From Eubacteriaceae bacterium (GTDB lineage: Bacteria; Bacillota; Clostridia; Lachnospirales; Lachnospiraceae): DNA of 64,000 bases. The stretch covers positions 152,701 to 216,700 of the forward strand of contig CAJTDQ010000004.1 of the NCBI GenBank assembly GCA_910574895.1, written 5' to 3'. Made by a program: the position numbers and the translations under genes. Shown here piece after piece: positions 47,735-56,590 of the stretch (position 1 is its first letter; each line of letters opens with the position of its first letter). The notes under the pieces are model-generated. The model made no database searches. It was not told the origin of the DNA and saw only the letters and a list, made by a program, of their open reading frames with translations.

Positions 47735-49132
47735 ATGTCAAACGAAAAAATTAACGTTGGCAGAGAACCAGTGTATGATGCAAGGAAACTGGGATATGGA
47801 AAAATGGGTATTCTTGGATTTCAGCATATGTTCGCTATGTTTGGTGCCACAGTAACAGTTCCACTTTTAACAGGTCTGAATGTTCAGACAACACTTCTTA
47901 TGGCCGGACTTGGAACACTTTTATTCCACTTACTTACAAGATTTAAAGTGCCTGCATTTTTAGGCTCTTCATTCGCGTTTATTGGTGGATATTTAGCAAT
48001 TGCACCATTGAATGCAGATGGAAGTGGAAACTTAGAAATGCTTCCATATGCATGTTTAGGTGTTGTATTTGCAGGTTTATTGTACCTGATACTTGCATTG
48101 GTAATGAAACTGGTAGGTGTTTCAAAAGTTATGAAACTTTTTCCACCAGTGGTAACAGGACCTATTATTATTGCTATTGGGTTGTGTTTAGCACCATCAG
48201 CATTAAATAACTGTGCTACATGTTGGCCACTTGCTATTGTAGCACTTTGCATTGTTATTGGATTTAATATCTGGGGAAAAGGAATGGCAAAGATTATTCC
48301 TATTCTGATTGGTGTAATTGGTGCTTATATTGTGGCATTATTATTAGGAAATTTAGCAGGCTTAAGTTTTATTACACCAGTGGATACACAGAAAATCATT
48401 GATGCGGCATGGATTGGTCTTCCGGTTGACTGGAGTGGAACAGTATTTGGTGGTGTTGATTTTGCTGATACAGCAAAGGTTACAGTAGCTCTGACTACAA
48501 TGATTCCAATTGCCATTGCAACAATGATGGAACATATCGGTGATATTTGTGCAATTAGTGCTACAGTAGGTAAGGATTATATTAATGATCCGGGGCTTCA
48601 CAGAACATTAATCGGTGATGGTCTTGCGACATCCTTATCATCATTGTTTGGCGGACCTGCTAACACAACATATGGTGAGAACACAGGTGTACTTGCACTT
48701 TCCAGAGTGTATGATCCAAGAGTAGTGAGAATTGCAGCATACCTTGCAATATTATTCTCATTCTGTCCAAAATTTGCAGCAATAATAAATGCTATGCCAA
48801 TTGGTATTGTAGGAGGAATTTCTTTTATGCTTTATGGCATGATAGCATCTATTGGTATTCGTAATATGGTTGAGGCACAGGTTGATTTTTCAAAGAGCAG
48901 AAATGTTATTGTGGCGGCGGTTATTGTTGTTTGTGCTCTTGGAATTAAGTTTAGTTCAGGAATGGGAGCAGACGTGATAAACAGTATAGACGGTTCAGTT
49001 AATTTTAAAGTTGGAACTGTAGCAATTAGTTTATCAGGTTTAGCTATAGCTGCGATAGTCGGCATTATTCTTAACGCTTTGTTCCCTGATAAGGATAAAG
49101 TTCAGAGTATTAATGAAGATATAGAAAAATAG
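47735..49132 (+). CDS. uraA: Uracil permease (nucleobase:cation symporter-2 family)
   Basis: 465 residues from the ATG at 47735 (GGGAGGA 8 bases upstream); the ATG at 47699 has no such site. About 14 membrane segments. FQHMFAMFGATVTVPLLTGL, the PPVVTGPIIIAIGL segment, MEHIGDI and GGPANTTYGENTGVLA are the family hallmarks, with the Glu residues that bind the base. Imports uracil with protons. Shares a terminator with the convergent regulator gene. Confidence 0.93.
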   Translation: MSNEKINVGREPVYDARKLGYGKMGILGFQHMFAMFGATVTVPLLTGLNVQTTLLMAGLGTLLFHLLTRFKVPAFLGSSFAFIGGYLAIAPLNADGSGNLEMLPYACLGVVFAGLLYLILALVMKLVGVSKVMKLFPPVVTGPIIIAIGLCLAPSALNNCATCWPLAIVALCIVIGFNIWGKGMAKIIPILIGVIGAYIVALLLGNLAGLSFITPVDTQKIIDAAWIGLPVDWSGTVFGGVDFADTAKVTVALTTMIPIAIATMMEHIGDICAISATVGKDYINDPGLHRTLIGDGLATSLSSLFGGPANTTYGENTGVLALSRVYDPRVVRIAAYLAILFSFCPKFAAIINAMPIGIVGGISFMLYGMIASIGIRNMVEAQVDFSKSRNVIVAAVIVVCALGIKFSSGMGADVINSIDGSVNFKVGTVAISLSGLAIAAIVGIILNALFPDKDKVQSINEDIEK

Positions 49133-49148
49133 AAATAGTAAAAGAAAC

Positions 49149-49186
49149 AAAGTGACATTGCCTAGAGCAATGTCACTTTTCTTTTG
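49149..49186. terminator. Bidirectional terminator between uraA and the Crp-type gene
   Basis: AAAGTGACATTG pairs with CAATGTCACTTT, 7-base loop, T-run on the plus side. The stop codon of the minus-strand regulator (49162-49164) lies in the loop, so its last codons form part of the stem. Confidence 0.85.
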
Positions 49187-49797
49187 TCCATCTGAATTAG
49201 TCCCTCATCTTTCATTTTCCCGAGTTCCCGGCTCATGGCACTTCTGTCTACGGAAAGATAATCTGCCAGATTACTGATAGTAAAAGGTAATTCGAAAGTG
49301 TTACTTCCTTTTTGAGCAGACAGGATGCCAAAGTAAGATAAAAGGCGTTCACGTGTAGAGCGCTGGCTTAAAACTTCCAAATGCTCACAAATACGCTGCG
49401 TTTTTTCCTGTACCATCTGTAAAACATTGCTGACTAATTGGCTGTGATGAGCGCAGGCGTTTTTACACCGCTTAATTAAATGCTCATAATTAATAAAACG
49501 AATCGTACAATTGCTTGTAGCTTCCACTGTAATATTATTTCTTGTTGCATGAAAATAAAATAATTGTCCGAAGATATCTCCTTCTTCCATACTTTCAAGA
49601 ATAGTACGTGAACCGTTAGGCAGGCTGTGGACTACACATGCTGAGCCTTTCTCTACAATGCCGATGCCCATATCCTGTTCACTATAGAAACAGATAATTT
49701 CTCCGGATGAATATTTTTTTAATCTCGAATTGAAACAGTGCATCATGGAATCATGCTCTGTTTCTTCTATATTATGAAACAAATGGGTTCTTGTCAT
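49162..49797 (-). CDS. Crp/FNR-family transcriptional regulator
   Basis: 211 residues from the ATG at 49797 (GGAGG 9 bases upstream); the longer frame runs into the promoter. N-terminal cyclic-nucleotide-type beta barrel (IVEKGSACVVHSLPNGSRTILESMEEGDIFGQLFYF) and C-terminal Crp helix-turn-helix (TISNLADYLSVDRSAMSRELGKMKDEGLIQ). The usual FNR cysteine cluster is not evident, though Cys residues occur at the domain border (RCKNACAHH). Divergent from the nitroreductase and pfl genes across 350 bases with several dyads, so it probably controls them and itself. Confidence 0.85.
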   Translation of the reverse strand: MTRTHLFHNIEETEHDSMMHCFNSRLKKYSSGEIICFYSEQDMGIGIVEKGSACVVHSLPNGSRTILESMEEGDIFGQLFYFHATRNNITVEATSNCTIRFINYEHLIKRCKNACAHHSQLVSNVLQMVQEKTQRICEHLEVLSQRSTRERLLSYFGILSAQKGSNTFELPFTISNLADYLSVDRSAMSRELGKMKDEGLIQMDKRKVTLL

Positions 49798-49836
49798 ATA
49801 AATTTCCTCCATATTAAAATTATGCTTATATTGTAA

Positions 49837-49873
49837 AGTATAACAAATTTGAGAGCATGTTGCAAATGCAACA
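49837..49873 (-). promoter_or_regulatory. Promoter of the Crp-type gene with overlapping dyad
   Basis: Minus strand TTGCAA, 17-base spacer, TATACT (49837-49865). The dyad TGTTGCA-AA-TGCAACA at 49858-49873 covers the -35 box, as expected for autorepression. Confidence 0.7.
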
Positions 49874-49976
49874 GAAAAAACAAATAAAATCTTTATAATA
49901 AAAAATGTAAAGGAAAAAATATACAAATTTTATAGTGAAAAGTGGATAAAATCTCCTATACTTTACAAAGTGTGGA

Positions 49977-50017
49977 AACGATTAATTTTTTCATGAAAAT
50001 ATTCTGTGTTAATCGTT
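49977..50017 (+). promoter_or_regulatory. Inverted-repeat operator candidate before the nitroreductase/pfl promoter
   Basis: AACGATTAA (49977-49985) and TTAATCGTT (50009-50017) are perfect complements; between them lies TTTTCATGAAAA (49988-49999), a perfect palindrome. The right arm touches the -35 box. Confidence 0.55.
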
Positions 50018-50044
50018 GCAAAACCATTTATAAAGTGTTATATT
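50016..50044 (+). promoter_or_regulatory. Promoter for the nitroreductase gene
   Basis: TTGCAA, 17-base spacer, TATATT. Confidence 0.7.
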
Positions 50045-50078
50045 ATTCACAGTTAGTGAAAATGACGTTTTATGTGTG

Positions 50079-50110
50079 AAAGTGCGTCTTTTTGACGCAA
50101 AGGGCACTTT
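50079..50110 (+). other. Leader hairpin of the nitroreductase mRNA
   Basis: AAAGTGC/GCACTTT outer stem and GCGTC/GACGC inner stem share two bases, so they are alternatives or a bulged fold. No T-run follows. About 40 bases before the ATG. Confidence 0.45.
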
Positions 50111-50154
50111 AGCTTATCGAAATAAACTAACTACTATTTTATGGAGGTATGCTT

Positions 50155-50691
50155 ATGGATGCGGTTACATGCATAAAGACAAGAAGAAGTATCAGAGAAT
50201 TTAAACCTCAGGATGTTTCTAAAGACACCATTGAGGAGCTGGTACAGATATCAGCTTTTGCTCCTTCTTGGAAAAACACTCAAACTACCCGTTATATTGC
50301 CATAACGGACCCGGAAACCAAGAGCCTTTTAGCAGAACAATGCTGCGCTGAACATAATCAGGGGATTATAGGCAGTGCTCCGGTATTGGTTGCAACTACT
50401 ATTGTGGATAAGCGCTCTGGTTATGAAAGAGATGGCAGTTATTCTACTGTCAGAGAGGATAACTGGCAGGCATTTGACAATGGTATTGCTGCACAGACAT
50501 TTTGTCTGGCTGCTCATGACAAAGGTCTTGGAACAGTTATAATGGGCTTGTATGACATTAACAAGGCAGAAGAAATCTTAGATATTCCCGAAGGACAGAT
50601 ACTTATGGCTTTGATTGCTGTAGGGTATCCGGCTCAGGAACCGGCAGCTCCAAAGAGGAAACCGGTTGAAGATTTGCTTACGTTTCGTTAG
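50155..50691 (+). CDS. Nitroreductase family FMN oxidoreductase
   Basis: 178 residues from the ATG at 50155; GGAGG lies 7 bases upstream, while the ATG at 50149 is too near it. CIKTRRSIREFKPQDV, SAFAPSWKNTQTTRY and KGLGTVIMGLYD are the FMN-binding family segments. Reduces a nitro, quinone or flavin substrate with NAD(P)H. It lies 60 bases before pflB with no terminator between, so it may be co-transcribed with the pyruvate formate-lyase genes. Confidence 0.86.
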   Translation: MDAVTCIKTRRSIREFKPQDVSKDTIEELVQISAFAPSWKNTQTTRYIAITDPETKSLLAEQCCAEHNQGIIGSAPVLVATTIVDKRSGYERDGSYSTVREDNWQAFDNGIAAQTFCLAAHDKGLGTVIMGLYDINKAEEILDIPEGQILMALIAVGYPAQEPAAPKRKPVEDLLTFR

Positions 50692-50751
50692 TCATTCACT
50701 AAATATATAAAATTTTAAGCTTTACATTTATTTTTAGGAGGAAAAAAAGAG

Positions 50752-52800
50752 ATGAGAGAAGAATGGACAGGATTTAATGGTGGCGCTTGGGAAAAAGAAG
50801 TCAACGTCAGAGATTTTATCCAGAAGAACTACACACCATATGATGGTGATGCTAGTTTCTTAGCAGGACCTACACAGAACACAACAGATTTGTGGGAACA
50901 GGTACTTGAATTACAGAAGTTGGAAAGAGAAAGAGGCGGAGTTGTAGACATGGACACAAAGGTTGTTACAGGTATTACAGCTCATGGACCGGGATATCTT
51001 AACAAAGATAAAGAAACAATCGTAGGATTCCAGACTGATGCACCATTCAAGAGAGCACTTCATGTAAACGGCGGTATCCGTATGGCTATGCAGGCTTGTT
51101 CAGACAATGGTTATGAAGTAGATCCTGAAGTAGTAGATTTCTACACAAATTATAGAAAAACACATAACGCCGGCGTATTTGATGCTTACACTCCGGAAAT
51201 GAGAGCTTGTAGATCAAGCCACGTTATTACAGGTCTTCCAGATGCTTACGGACGTGGACGTATCATTGGTGACTACAGAAGAGTGGCACTTTATGGTGTT
51301 GACAGACTTATCGAGGATAAGGAAGCACAGAAGGCAGCAACTTCTGATGTTATGACAGCAGAAGTTATTCGTGACAGAGAAGAATATTCAGAGCAGATTA
51401 AAGCTTTGAAGCAGTTAAAAGAATTAGGAAATATCTATGGTTTTGATATTTCAAGACCAGCTGAGAATGTTAAGGAAGCTATTCAGTGGTTATATCTTGC
51501 ATACTTAGCAGTAGTTAAAGATCAGAATGGTGCTGCAATGTCACTTGGTAGAACATCTACATTTATTGACATTTATGCTGAAAGAGATTTAGCTAACGGA
51601 ACATTCACAGAGGAAGAAATTCAGGAATTCGTAGATCACTTCATTATGAAGTTAAGATGCGTTAAATTCTCAAGAACACCTGATTACAATGATATTTTCT
51701 CTGGTGACCCAGTTTGGGTAACAGAGTCAATCGGTGGTGTTGGTATTGACGGACGTCACATGGTTTCAAAGATGTCATATAGATATCTTCATACATTAGA
51801 GAACTTAGGTGCAGCTCCAGAGCCAAACCTTACAGTTCTTTGGTCAACAAGACTTCCGGAAAACTTCAAGAGATACTGTGCTAAGTTATCTATCGAGTAC
51901 TCATCAATGCAGTATGAGAACGATGACTTAATGAGAGTAACACATGGTGATGACTATGGTATTGCATGTTGTGTATCTTCTATGAGAATCGGTAAAGAAA
52001 TGCAGTTCTTCGGAGCTAGAGCAAACCTTGCTAAATGTCTTCTTTACGCTATCAATGGTGGTGTTGATGAAAAGACTAAGAAACAGGTTGGACCTAAGTA
52101 CAGACCATTTACAGGTGAATACCTTGATTATGATCAGGTAATGGATTTATTTGATGATATGATGAAATGGTTAGCAGGTGTATATGTAAATGCATTAAAT
52201 ATTATTCATTATATGCATGATAAGTACTGCTATGAAGCAATTCAGATGGCATTACATGATGCTCATGTAAAGAGATGGTTTGCTACAGGTGTTGCAGGAC
52301 TTTCTATCGTAGCTGACTCATTCTCAGCTATGAAGTATGCAAAGGTTAAAGTTATCAGAGATGAAGATGGCCTTGCTGTAGATTATGAAATTGATGGAGA
52401 ATTCCCTAAATATGGTAACGATGATGACAGAGTTGATTCAATTGCCGTTGAAATCGTTAATAAGTTTATGGGATATCTTAGAAAGAACCACACATACAGA
52501 GATGGTATTCCTACACAGTCTATCCTTACAATTACATCAAATGTAACATATGGTAGAGCTACAGGTAATACACCAGACGGAAGAAAAGCAGGAGAGCCAT
52601 TCGCACCAGGTGCTAACCCACTTCATGGTAGAGATAAAAACGGTGCTGTTGCATCACTTGCATCTGTATCTAAGATTCCATTCATGAATGCACAGGATGG
52701 TATTTCAAATACATTTACTATCATCCCTGATGCACTTGGTAAAGATGATAAGGTTATCGCTGGTGACATCGATATTCCTGGATTCAAGCCAGAACAGTAA
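50752..52800 (+). CDS. pflB: Pyruvate formate-lyase core protein lacking the glycyl-radical domain
   Basis: 682 residues. Catalyses pyruvate + CoA to acetyl-CoA + formate. Both catalytic cysteines are present, Cys406 and Cys407 in GIACCVSSM, and the fold segments [26 protein letters not shown] and [19 protein letters not shown] match PflB. The chain ends at ...[12 protein letters not shown], where full-length enzymes (about 740-760 residues) continue into a C-terminal domain with the radical-bearing Gly. That domain is the separate gene at 53681. The stop is a double TAA with a hairpin after it, so this is not a reading error at one base. TAGGAGGA precedes the ATG. Confidence 0.95.
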   Translation: MREEWTGFNGGAWEKEVNVRDFIQKNYTPYDGDASFLAGPTQNTTDLWEQVLELQKLERERGGVVDMDTKVVTGITAHGPGYLNKDKETIVGFQTDAPFKRALHVNGGIRMAMQACSDNGYEVDPEVVDFYTNYRKTHNAGVFDAYTPEMRACRSSHVITGLPDAYGRGRIIGDYRRVALYGVDRLIEDKEAQKAATSDVMTAEVIRDREEYSEQIKALKQLKELGNIYGFDISRPAENVKEAIQWLYLAYLAVVKDQNGAAMSLGRTSTFIDIYAERDLANGTFTEEEIQEFVDHFIMKLRCVKFSRTPDYNDIFSGDPVWVTESIGGVGIDGRHMVSKMSYRYLHTLENLGAAPEPNLTVLWSTRLPENFKRYCAKLSIEYSSMQYENDDLMRVTHGDDYGIACCVSSMRIGKEMQFFGARANLAKCLLYAINGGVDEKTKKQVGPKYRPFTGEYLDYDQVMDLFDDMMKWLAGVYVNALNIIHYMHDKYCYEAIQMALHDAHVKRWFATGVAGLSIVADSFSAMKYAKVKVIRDEDGLAVDYEIDGEFPKYGNDDDRVDSIAVEIVNKFMGYLRKNHTYRDGIPTQSILTITSNVTYGRATGNTPDGRKAGEPFAPGANPLHGRDKNGAVASLASVSKIPFMNAQDGISNTFTIIPDALGKDDKVIAGDIDIPGFKPEQ

Positions 52801-52814
52801 TAAGTAAAATTTAA

Positions 52815-52842
52815 CGATGCTCTTGTGAAAGCAGGAGCATCG
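52815..52842 (+). other. Intergenic hairpin between pflB and pflA
   Basis: CGATGCTC pairs with GAGCATCG around a 12-base loop, without a T-run. It probably stabilises the pflB end of the mRNA or sets the ratio of PflB to its activator. Confidence 0.6.
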
Positions 52843-52862
52843 GATACAAGGAGTATTCTTAT

Positions 52863-53618
52863 ATGAAAACAGGTATTATTCATTCACTTGAAAGCTGTGG
52901 TACAGTAGACGGACCAGGAGTAAGATTTGTTGTTTTCTTTAAAGGATGTCCTATGAGATGTGCATATTGTCATAATCCGGATACATGGGAAATGGCCGGT
53001 GGTCAAGAGATGACAGTAGATGATCTTTTAAAGGAGTTTGAAAAGAAACGGCCGTTTTATGAAACTGGTGGAATTACTTGTACCGGTGGTGAGCCGATGG
53101 TTCAGATAGATTTTCTGACAGAACTGTTTGAAGAGTGTAAGAAAAGAAAAATTCATACTTGTTTAGATACATCAGGAACAACATTTCAGCCTGATAATGA
53201 AGAGTACCTAAAGAAAGTAGATAGATTGTTAGAATCCACAGATTTGGTCATGCTAGACATAAAGCATATTGACCCAGAGGAACATATGAAGTTATGTAAG
53301 CGGCCAAATGATAATATTTTGAAATTTGCCCAGTACATTGATTCTAAGGGAATCGATATATGGATTCGTCATGTATGTGTTCCGCACATTACGATAAATA
53401 AAGAGTATTTGTTTAAATTGGGGCAGTTCATTGGAACGCTTCGCAATTTAAAATCTATAGATGCTCTTCCGTATCATGATATGGGCAAAATGAAATATGA
53501 AGAGTTAGGCATAGAGTATCCTATTCCGGAAATAGAACCTGCCACAAAGGAAATGGCTGTTTCCTGCAGAAAGATTATTTTAGATGGAATAAGAGATATT
53601 CGCTCAAAACTAAGTTAG
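52863..53618 (+). CDS. pflA: Pyruvate formate-lyase-activating enzyme
   Basis: 251 residues, radical SAM enzyme. Cluster cysteines Cys29, Cys33, Cys36 in GCPMRCAYC, then CTGGEPMVQ and DLVMLDIKHID. It abstracts hydrogen from the Gly of the radical domain. Here its target is a stand-alone 82-residue protein coded 62 bases downstream. AAGGAG lies before the ATG. Confidence 0.95.
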   Translation: MKTGIIHSLESCGTVDGPGVRFVVFFKGCPMRCAYCHNPDTWEMAGGQEMTVDDLLKEFEKKRPFYETGGITCTGGEPMVQIDFLTELFEECKKRKIHTCLDTSGTTFQPDNEEYLKKVDRLLESTDLVMLDIKHIDPEEHMKLCKRPNDNILKFAQYIDSKGIDIWIRHVCVPHITINKEYLFKLGQFIGTLRNLKSIDALPYHDMGKMKYEELGIEYPIPEIEPATKEMAVSCRKIILDGIRDIRSKLS

Positions 53619-53680
53619 AGCAAAATGATTTCACATAATAGGTAGAAGTCAAATACGATATAATATAGGAGGAAATTAAA

Positions 53681-53929
53681 ATGGCAGCAAGTACAAAACA
53701 GGTTGACAATTTAGTAGCTTTATTAGATGGTTATGCAGCAGAAGGCGGACATCACCTTAATGTTAATGTTTTACAGAAGGAAATGTTATTAGACGCTCAG
53801 GCTCATCCGGAAAAATATCCACAGCTTACAGTTCGTGTTTCAGGATACGCTGTAAACTTCATTAAATTAACAAAAGAGCAGCAGGATGATGTTATTCATA
53901 GAACATTCCATGCCAGCACAGGTTTATAA
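53681..53929 (+). CDS. grcA: Stand-alone glycyl-radical domain of pyruvate formate-lyase
   Basis: 82 residues. The sequence [20 protein letters not shown], the PEKYPQLT segment and RVSGYAVNF with Gly55 match the C-terminal end of PflB and the YfiD/GrcA spare-part protein of Escherichia coli, which repairs oxygen-cleaved enzyme. In this operon PflB itself has no such domain, so this protein should be a needed subunit that carries the radical. TAGGAGG lies 7 bases before the ATG; a strong terminator follows. Confidence 0.93.
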   Translation: MAASTKQVDNLVALLDGYAAEGGHHLNVNVLQKEMLLDAQAHPEKYPQLTVRVSGYAVNFIKLTKEQQDDVIHRTFHASTGL

Positions 53930-53981
53930 GAATTACGGACGATAAGTCCTTTATGGATGTTTTACATTCATAGGTAAATAG

Positions 53982-54033
53982 AAAGGGAATCACAGTGAGA
54001 ATGTTTTCGTTCAAATCAGTGATTTCCTTTTTG
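53982..54033 (+). terminator. Terminator of the pfl genes
   Basis: AAAGGGAATCAC pairs with GTGATTTCCTTT, with a 25-base loop and T-run. Confidence 0.85.
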
Positions 54034-54142
54034 TTTGTTTCATTCTTGAAAGCTATGCTTTTGACTTGCCATATTATGAAATCCGTTTATAATATAAGAA
54101 GAAATAGTATAGATAATAGGTTTACATAATGCGAGGTAGAAA

Positions 54143-55462
54143 ATGTACAATATTGTATCAAAGCTGATTATATATGGCGATATGCCGAAAGACTCGATTT
54201 TAATGGAGTTAAGCAATATTATTAAAGAATATAAACAGGCAGATGAACAGCAGGGATTGTCTGAAAATAAAAAGAGTGAAATTATTACGCATTTATACAA
54301 ACAGGTAAAACGTATCTTAGAGGTTGCTACAGACTATGGCTTTAATGATAATTTATGGCATAATTATCTGACATATTTGTTAATAACGGATGAGAATCCT
54401 TTTAGTATTACATGTGAAAAGATTGGCGCAAGTAATGGCAGTGTAAATCATTTTGCAAAAAATGATTTTAAACAGTTTCAGATATTGTTTGATTATGATT
54501 TTTCAGAGATGGAAAATAAATTGGGAATCGACTGCTTTTGCCAGTTAGAGAATTATCAGGCTATTGGCAAACCGGAGCTTATGTACAACAAAAATGTAAG
54601 TGAGAAAGTCCGCTCATTAAGTAAGAGACTGGAAGCAGCAAAGGACGAGAATGAATTCTTTGCATATGTGACGGAATTTTATAAAGATTATGGTGTGGGA
54701 ATGTTTGGTCTTAATAAGGCGTTTCGGATTACAGATGAAACCCCATTCCGGTTTAAGGCAATTAACAATATGGACAAGGTTACTTTGGACGACCTGGTTG
54801 GTTATGAAATTCAGAAGAAGAAACTGATTGATAATACTGAGGCATTCGTGGAAGGTAGAAAGGCAAATAACTGTTTGTTGTTTGGAGACAGTGGAACAGG
54901 AAAATCTACCAGCATTAAAGCGATTGTAAATCAGTACTATGACAGAGGTCTGCGGATGATTGAAATCTATAAGCATCAGTTTAAAGATTTGTCTAATGTC
55001 ATTGCCACAATTAAAAATAGAAATTATAAATTTATTATTTATATGGATGATTTGTCTTTTGAGGATTTTGAGGTGGAATATAAATTTTTAAAAGCAGTTA
55101 TTGAGGGGGGTGTTGAAACGAAACCTGAAAATATACTGATTTATGCCACATCTAACAGACGTCATCTGATAAAGGAAAACTGGAGCGACAGAAGTGATGT
55201 GAAAGTACAAAATGGAATGCATCAGTCCGATACTATGGAAGAAAAGCTTTCTTTGGTAAATAGATTTGGTGTGACAATTAATTATTCCAAGCCTACTCAG
55301 AAAGAATATTTTGATATTGCAGTAGAGTTATGTAAACGTGCAGGGGTGACATTGTCGGATGATGAGATTAAGGCTGAGGCTAACAAATGGGAATTAAGTC
55401 ATGGTGGTATTTCAGGCAGAACAGCACAGCAGTTTGCAAATTATCTTGCGGGGCAAAAGTAG
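54143..55462 (+). CDS. AAA-type ATPase of the DUF815 family
   Basis: 439 residues, cytoplasmic. Helical N-terminal half, then LDDLVGYEIQKKKLIDNT, Walker A GDSGTGKST, Walker B FIIYMDDLSF, sensor ATSNRRHLIKENW and an arginine-type segment LVNRFGVTINY. DUF815 proteins are common single ATPases of unknown role in Clostridia. It precedes the kinase-like/PqqD-like/peptidase trio on the same strand after 78 bases holding two palindromes, so it may or may not belong to that unit. Confidence 0.82.
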   Translation: MYNIVSKLIIYGDMPKDSILMELSNIIKEYKQADEQQGLSENKKSEIITHLYKQVKRILEVATDYGFNDNLWHNYLTYLLITDENPFSITCEKIGASNGSVNHFAKNDFKQFQILFDYDFSEMENKLGIDCFCQLENYQAIGKPELMYNKNVSEKVRSLSKRLEAAKDENEFFAYVTEFYKDYGVGMFGLNKAFRITDETPFRFKAINNMDKVTLDDLVGYEIQKKKLIDNTEAFVEGRKANNCLLFGDSGTGKSTSIKAIVNQYYDRGLRMIEIYKHQFKDLSNVIATIKNRNYKFIIYMDDLSFEDFEVEYKFLKAVIEGGVETKPENILIYATSNRRHLIKENWSDRSDVKVQNGMHQSDTMEEKLSLVNRFGVTINYSKPTQKEYFDIAVELCKRAGVTLSDDEIKAEANKWELSHGGISGRTAQQFANYLAGQK

Positions 55463-55484
55463 TATAAAGAAACAGCAGAGAGTG

Positions 55485-55528
55485 TAGTTAATAACTAAGA
55501 AATTTGAAGTGATAAATAGTTAATAACT
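55485..55528 (+). promoter_or_regulatory. Tandem palindromes TAGTTAATAACT
   Basis: TAGTTAATAACTA at 55485-55497 and TAGTTAATAACT at 55517-55528; each is a dyad around a central A and they are 32 bases apart, three helical turns. They lie just before the HPr-kinase-like gene and suggest cooperative binding of one regulator. Confidence 0.55.
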
Positions 55529-55540
55529 GGAGAATTTTAG

Positions 55541-56245
55541 ATGAGAAATGTTTATAAATTTGGAGGAATCCCGGTTTTAGTAAAATATAGAGGACAGTAT
55601 TTTGGAGAGGTTTGTAAGGAGTATCTTTCAAAGGAAGAGCCTTTGTTTGAAATTATGGCAACCGATGATGATTTGGAATACGAGAGACAGCATGCGGAGG
55701 ATGATATATCTTATTCAAAATCATATTTGGAGCATACTGCGGTATATCGTAAATTCTGCGAAAAAGCGGTAGATTATAATGTAGTATTGTGTCACGGAAG
55801 TGTGCTAGAATATAAAGGTGAAGCGTATTTGTTTACGGCACCAAGCGGAACAGGAAAATCTACACATACCAGATTGTGGAGAGAATGTTTTGGTGATGAA
55901 GTCATTATGATAAATGATGATAAACCGTTGCTAAGATTTGAGCACGATGGAATTTACGCTTATGGAACACCATGGGATGGAAAGCATCATATCTCTAATA
56001 ATAGAAACGCAAAATTGAAAGCAATTTGTTTTCTGCATCAGGATAAACAAAATCATATTTGTAAAATGGATGGCGGCGATGCATTGCCAATGTTAATGAA
56101 TCAGATATATCGTCCAAGAGAAGCAGAAGGCTTGTTAAAAACGATGGATTATGTTAATACACTGATTGAAAATATTCCAATGTATCAAATGGGATGTAAT
56201 ATGAAAAAAGATGCGGCGAGAGTTGCATATGAGGGAATGAAATAG
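55541..56245 (+). CDS. HPr kinase/PEPCK-like ATP-binding protein
   Basis: 234 residues. P-loop PSGTGKST at 101-108 and the INDDKPLLRF and GTPWDGKHH segments resemble the HprK/PEP-carboxykinase-like proteins found in lasso-peptide and other RiPP clusters. The N-terminal ~80 residues are specific to this subtype. It probably phosphorylates or adenylates a peptide or small molecule. CTGGAG lies before the ATG. First of three genes with a PqqD-like protein and an S26 peptidase. Confidence 0.8.
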   Translation: MRNVYKFGGIPVLVKYRGQYFGEVCKEYLSKEEPLFEIMATDDDLEYERQHAEDDISYSKSYLEHTAVYRKFCEKAVDYNVVLCHGSVLEYKGEAYLFTAPSGTGKSTHTRLWRECFGDEVIMINDDKPLLRFEHDGIYAYGTPWDGKHHISNNRNAKLKAICFLHQDKQNHICKMDGGDALPMLMNQIYRPREAEGLLKTMDYVNTLIENIPMYQMGCNMKKDAARVAYEGMK

Positions 56246-56326
56246 AAACGCTGAAATTTTGAGATAAGCTAGAGGTAGAAATGGCAATATTTCGAGATGA
56301 AAGATTCGTTATGATAGGAGATTTAG

Positions 56327-56590
56327 ATGAAAGTTAGAGAAGGATTTATTAAAAAAAAGATGGGAACTCAGGCGGTGGTAATCGCAATAGGTTCAGCGAG
56401 TAAGATATTTAATGGAATGGTAAAACTTAATGAAACTGGAGAATTAATGTGGGACAAACTTGTGGAAGGGACGACGAGAGAGGAATTAATCGCAGCTATT
56501 CTAGAAGTTTATGAGGTAGAAGAAGAATTGGCTCAAAAAGATGTAGACAGATTTATAGAAATATTAAAGAAACCGGGGATTATCGAATGA
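56327..56590 (+). CDS. PqqD-like (RRE fold) protein
   Basis: 87 residues. KLNETGELMWDKLVEGTTREELIAAILEVYEVEEELAQKDVDRFIEIL is the winged-helix pattern of PqqD/RiPP recognition elements, which bind leader peptides and pass them to modifying enzymes. An 18-codon frame (56281-56337, with AGAGG before its ATG) overlaps its start and could be a translational coupler. It overlaps the peptidase gene by 4 bases. Confidence 0.8.
   Translation: MKVREGFIKKKMGTQAVVIAIGSASKIFNGMVKLNETGELMWDKLVEGTTREELIAAILEVYEVEEELAQKDVDRFIEILKKPGIIE

Noticed and set aside
50752..52800. pflB as a frameshifted pseudogene
   Set aside because: The frame is intact to the domain border, ends in two stop codons, and the missing domain is an intact gene with its own ribosome site and terminator.
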